From: Desulfobacterales bacterium HSG17 | GTDB taxonomy: Bacteria; Desulfobacterota; Desulfobacteria; Desulfobacterales; Desulfococcaceae | NCBI GenBank assembly: GCA_030377945.1 | Contig: JAUCGD010000137.1 | Coordinates: 1 to 7,834, forward strand | Length of the DNA: 7,834 nt | Direction of reading: 5' to 3' | Part shown: positions 5,405 to 7,834 of the stretch, in pieces | How the letters are laid out: every line of letters starts with the position of its first letter | Numbering within the stretch: position 1 is the first letter of the stretch | Made by a program: the position numbers and the translations under genes | The notes under the pieces: model-generated | The model's database searches: none | What the model was told of the DNA's origin: nothing | What the model saw: only the letters and a program-made list of their open reading frames with translations

Positions 5405-7591
5405 TTGCGAGCATATATAATAACGGTACTCATGATTTTAGGATTGTGCGGATGTCTTCATAAATCCCAGATTTCCGGAACAAGAAATATTGCTGCACAA
5501 CCACAACCTGCCTATCAACAGCCACCACCTGCTGATACAACTGCTCCTGAACCTGTTAAAGGAATAATCAACCTGCATGAAGCTATGGCAAGAGCTGTTA
5601 GAACAAACTATGATTCAAAACTGCGTTTGATGGAAAATACACTTGCAGACAGCAGATTAAATCCTCCTTTATATAATACCCTGCCTGAGATTGTCCGTTC
5701 AGCCGGATATGGAAATAAAACAGGAGCAAACCGGGGGCAATCTAATGATCCGGCTTATGACAATATAACAATGTGGAATATTCTTGATTACGGGCTCAGT
5801 TTTGCAGTATATGCTCAAAATAATGAAAAAATCACAGAAACTGTAAAAAACAAGGTTTTGCAAAATATTATCAATGAAGTCCGCTATGCTTATTATCGGG
5901 CAGCCAGTGCCCAGGGGCTTTTGGCTCAAGCCAATGAATTATCAAAACAGGTCAGGATGATCCTTGACCAAAGCAATACTTCATATGGACTTAATTCACA
6001 GCAATCCATGAATCTCCATGAGAATAAACGAAAGCTTATTGAAAATGTCCGCCATATCTGGGAATTTACTCAGAAAATGACCTCTGCAAAAACAGAGCTT
6101 GCAATCCTTATGAATGTACCGCCCGGAACCAGGTTTCAGATTTCAGAACCAAACTGGAATGTACCGGATTCTGCTCATTTTAAACAAAGCATGACAGATA
6201 TGGATATGGAATACCTGACTATGGCAAACAGGTCTGAAATAAAAGAAACAGGCTTTAAAAACAATGCAGGTGTTTATGAAACCAGGAAAGCAATATTAAA
6301 AATACACCCGGGGGTTAATTTTGATTCTGGATATGATGCGGGTAATAAAAATTTTGTTTACGACAAAAACTGGTGGGATGCAGGTTTACAGATTTCCAAA
6401 ACCCTTTTTGATCTTATGTCAGGAACCCAGGCATCATACAGCCCGGCTGGAGCCGAATATTCAAAAGGATTGGCATTAAACATGGCCATAACAACACAAT
6501 TGCATCTGGCACGGCAGCAATATGTCATGGCAAAGGAGATGTTTAATTTATCTGCAATTTTACAAAATTCAGGCAATAAGCCTTTCAAGCCTGTAAGAAA
6601 TGTGGCTTCGCTAAAAAATGAAACTGATGATTTGATTTCAAAGATGCGCTTTCATCAGGCTTATTCAGATCTTGAATTAGCTGCTGACAGGTTATTCAGT
6701 TCTTTTGGAATAACCCGGCTGCCCCCAGACATTAATTCTGGCAGTGTATCTTCCCTGACAATAGCCCTGAAAAGATCACTTGACAGACGTGAAAGGCATC
6801 TCAGCCAGGTCAATGTCGATCAGGTAAAAGCAGACCAAAATAATATAAACCAGAATAATATAAGCCAGACTAATATAAACCAGACTAAATCACTGCCTGA
6901 ACCCCAAAAAGAAGAAACATCTTATAAATCTGCCCAGGCCCAGGCAAATAAACCTGGAAACAGTTCTGATCTGAAAAAACCTTCTTCTCAGCCAGTAAAA
7001 AAAACATCTGCTCCAAACAGATTCAAATCTAAAAATGCTGTTGTGGTCAATGCATCTGCTGCTGCAAAAAAAGGACAGAAACCGGTTCGTGAAATTTCCG
7101 TATTCAGAGATGTGGTTAATATTCATTTTGAGCCTAGTGCTAAATCCGGCATAAAGGGCCAGGGACTTATCGGAGAAAGATACAAACTTTTAGGGTGGTC
7201 TCCCAAAGGATGGCTTAGGATTGAAATGAGTGACGGTTCATTTGGATGGATTCCAACAAAATATGCAAAAGCCGTAGAAATAGAAGAAAAAATACCGGGA
7301 GCTGAAAAAACACAACCGGAAAAACCAAAGCCAGAAAAAATAAAACTAGAAAAAATAGTTAAACCAAAGCCAAAACCTGCTCCCAAACTGCCCAAAAAAA
7401 TAATTGCTACTACAACAAGGGCAAATGTACGCACAGGCCCTGGCCTTAATTTCAAAATTATTTATATAACAGTAAAAGGCTCAAAGTTTAATGTAAAAGG
7501 AACATCCGGGGAATGGTTTGAAATTCGGACTAAAAGAGGTTCCAAAGGATGGCTTCATGACAGCACGGTTAAGGTATTGCCCAGGGATTAA
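5405..7591 (+). CDS. TolC-family outer-membrane lipoprotein with two C-terminal SH3-like domains
   Basis: 728 residues. Residues 1-17 form a lipoprotein signal peptide (MRAYIITVLMILGLCGC; lipobox LCGC, lipidated Cys17 likely). After a Pro/Gln-rich segment, residues about 53-440 form the channel: INLHEAMARAV opens the helical domain, ILDYGLSFAVYAQ and WWDAGLQISKTLFDL (323-337) fit the two beta-strand regions of a TolC repeat, and LMNVPPGT (about 235-242) is a family marker. Then come a Q/N pentapeptide-repeat linker (468-497), a Lys/Ser/Pro-rich stretch, a first SH3-like domain (about 561-622, ...GWLRIEMSDGSFGWI...), a Lys/Pro/Glu-rich linker (about 630-662) and a second SH3b domain (about 664-728, RANVRTGPGLNFKII...GWLHDS). 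TolC proteins form exit ducts for efflux or type I secretion. Bacterial SH3 domains often contact peptidoglycan or peptides, so this one may be wall-tethered (inference). No pump or adaptor gene lies in the window. The start is TTG after a strong GGAGGG. Confidence 0.85.
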   Translation: MRAYIITVLMILGLCGCLHKSQISGTRNIAAQPQPAYQQPPPADTTAPEPVKGIINLHEAMARAVRTNYDSKLRLMENTLADSRLNPPLYNTLPEIVRSAGYGNKTGANRGQSNDPAYDNITMWNILDYGLSFAVYAQNNEKITETVKNKVLQNIINEVRYAYYRAASAQGLLAQANELSKQVRMILDQSNTSYGLNSQQSMNLHENKRKLIENVRHIWEFTQKMTSAKTELAILMNVPPGTRFQISEPNWNVPDSAHFKQSMTDMDMEYLTMANRSEIKETGFKNNAGVYETRKAILKIHPGVNFDSGYDAGNKNFVYDKNWWDAGLQISKTLFDLMSGTQASYSPAGAEYSKGLALNMAITTQLHLARQQYVMAKEMFNLSAILQNSGNKPFKPVRNVASLKNETDDLISKMRFHQAYSDLELAADRLFSSFGITRLPPDINSGSVSSLTIALKRSLDRRERHLSQVNVDQVKADQNNINQNNISQTNINQTKSLPEPQKEETSYKSAQAQANKPGNSSDLKKPSSQPVKKTSAPNRFKSKNAVVVNASAAAKKGQKPVREISVFRDVVNIHFEPSAKSGIKGQGLIGERYKLLGWSPKGWLRIEMSDGSFGWIPTKYAKAVEIEEKIPGAEKTQPEKPKPEKIKLEKIVKPKPKPAPKLPKKIIATTTRANVRTGPGLNFKIIYITVKGSKFNVKGTSGEWFEIRTKRGSKGWLHDSTVKVLPRD
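6806..6895 (+). repeat. In-gene 15-base/5-residue tandem repeat in linker
   Basis: Six consecutive five-residue units led by Gln (QVNVD, QVKAD, QNNIN, QNNIS, QTNIN, QTKSL; residues 468-497). At the DNA level the clearest copies are three near-identical 15-base units at 6842-6856, 6857-6871 and 6872-6886, differing at one to two positions. The period of 15 keeps the reading frame, so copy number could vary without breaking the gene. Confidence 0.75.
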
Positions 7592-7657
7592 AAAAAAATC
7601 TTCCATAAACTGAAAAATAAAGCATATGAGAATTTAAAAGTTTTTCAATTCTTTGCT

Positions 7658-7684
7658 GGTTCCCAGGCAGGAGGTTTGGCAACC
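7658..7684. repeat. Degenerate palindromic repeat, GGTTCCCAGGC type
   Basis: GGTTCCCAGGC (7658-7668) and GTTTGGCAACC (7674-7684) are imperfect reverse complements, matching at 8 of 11 positions around a five-base centre. It resembles decayed copies of the 'GGTTCCCA...TGGGAACC' palindromes scattered between genes in sulfate reducers and cyanobacteria (recollection). It lies 66 bases after the TolC-like stop, in a tail with no confident gene. Confidence 0.35.
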
Positions 7685-7834
7685 CGGCCCTACATGCAGG
7701 AGAGGATGACCCTTGGCTCAGGATATTGCAGATATAAGCAGAATGATGGGAAACGCGATGATCTGGAAAGTCTGATTTATCTTGGAAAACTGGAGATGAT
7801 TCAATAATATAAGGGAAACTCTAAACAATACAAT

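Noticed and set aside
7123..7455. 110-codon minus-strand frame with hydrophobic, Gly/Phe-rich product
   Set aside because: It is antisense to the SH3 domains and Lys/Pro linker; its apparent membrane-like composition is simply the complement of Lys-rich codons.
7611..7647. TGAAAAA/TTTTTCA inverted repeat as terminator of the TolC-like gene
   Set aside because: The stem is AT-only apart from one pair, the loop is 23 bases, and there is no GC-rich core.
7670..7738. Alternative-frame peptide RFGNPALHAGEDDPWLRILQI as a small gene
   Set aside because: It has no start codon with a ribosome site and overlaps a degenerate intergenic repeat; such peptides often arise from translating dispersed repeats.

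Overview
The window looks like chromosomal DNA of an anaerobic, moderately AT-rich bacterium, most likely a sulfate-reducing Desulfobacterota (Desulfobacterales type). This is an inference. It rests on a complete four-subunit 2-oxoacid:ferredoxin oxidoreductase operon, which implies ferredoxin-based anaerobic metabolism, on a TolC-family lipoprotein of a style I associate with that group, and on short palindromic repeats (GTAG...CTAC, CAGGAT/ATCCTG, GGTTCCCA type) of the kind scattered between genes in such genomes. No rRNA, tRNA, CRISPR array or transposase gene was seen.

Layout. Bases 2-184 (+) are the last 60 codons of an unidentified protein. A 190-base gap with CAGGAT/ATCCTG repeats leads to a P-loop small-molecule kinase of the D-glycerate 3-kinase/Tda10 family (375-1349, +). 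The 389-base gap between this gene and the convergent oxidoreductase operon holds a nested set of inverted repeats (1393-1583). At its core is a MITE-like element with TA ends (1411-1518) around a perfect 28-base palindrome. A second 28-base GTAG...CTAC palindrome lies at 1641-1668.

On the minus strand, read right to left, come a MinD/CobQ-type P-loop ATPase (5130-4423), then the delta (ferredoxin, 4360-4115), alpha (4101-3034), beta (3034-2294) and gamma (2275-1739) subunits of the oxidoreductase. Spacings within the subunit block are -1 to 18 bases, with good Shine-Dalgarno sites, so the four subunits form one translationally linked unit making one enzyme. The ATPase is 62 bases upstream and probably shares the transcript. 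A candidate promoter is at 5216-5244. The enzyme would oxidatively decarboxylate a 2-oxoacid to an acyl-CoA with reduction of ferredoxin, or run in reverse. The alpha subunit resembles VorB (2-oxoisovalerate type), but the substrate cannot be fixed from sequence.

Divergent from this operon, across a 274-base AT-rich region, is a 728-residue TolC-family outer-membrane lipoprotein (5405-7591, +). It carries an unusual C-terminal extension: a Q/N-rich five-residue repeat linker and two SH3-like domains separated by a Lys/Pro-rich linker. Both divergent genes appear to start with TTG. The last 243 bases hold no confident gene. They contain a degenerate palindromic repeat and an open frame that continues, in phase, from the TolC-like stop codon.

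The genes are individually of recognisable families. The parts most worth a second look are the nested inverted-repeat element, the TolC-SH3 fusion, and the uncharacterised ATPase attached to the oxidoreductase operon.
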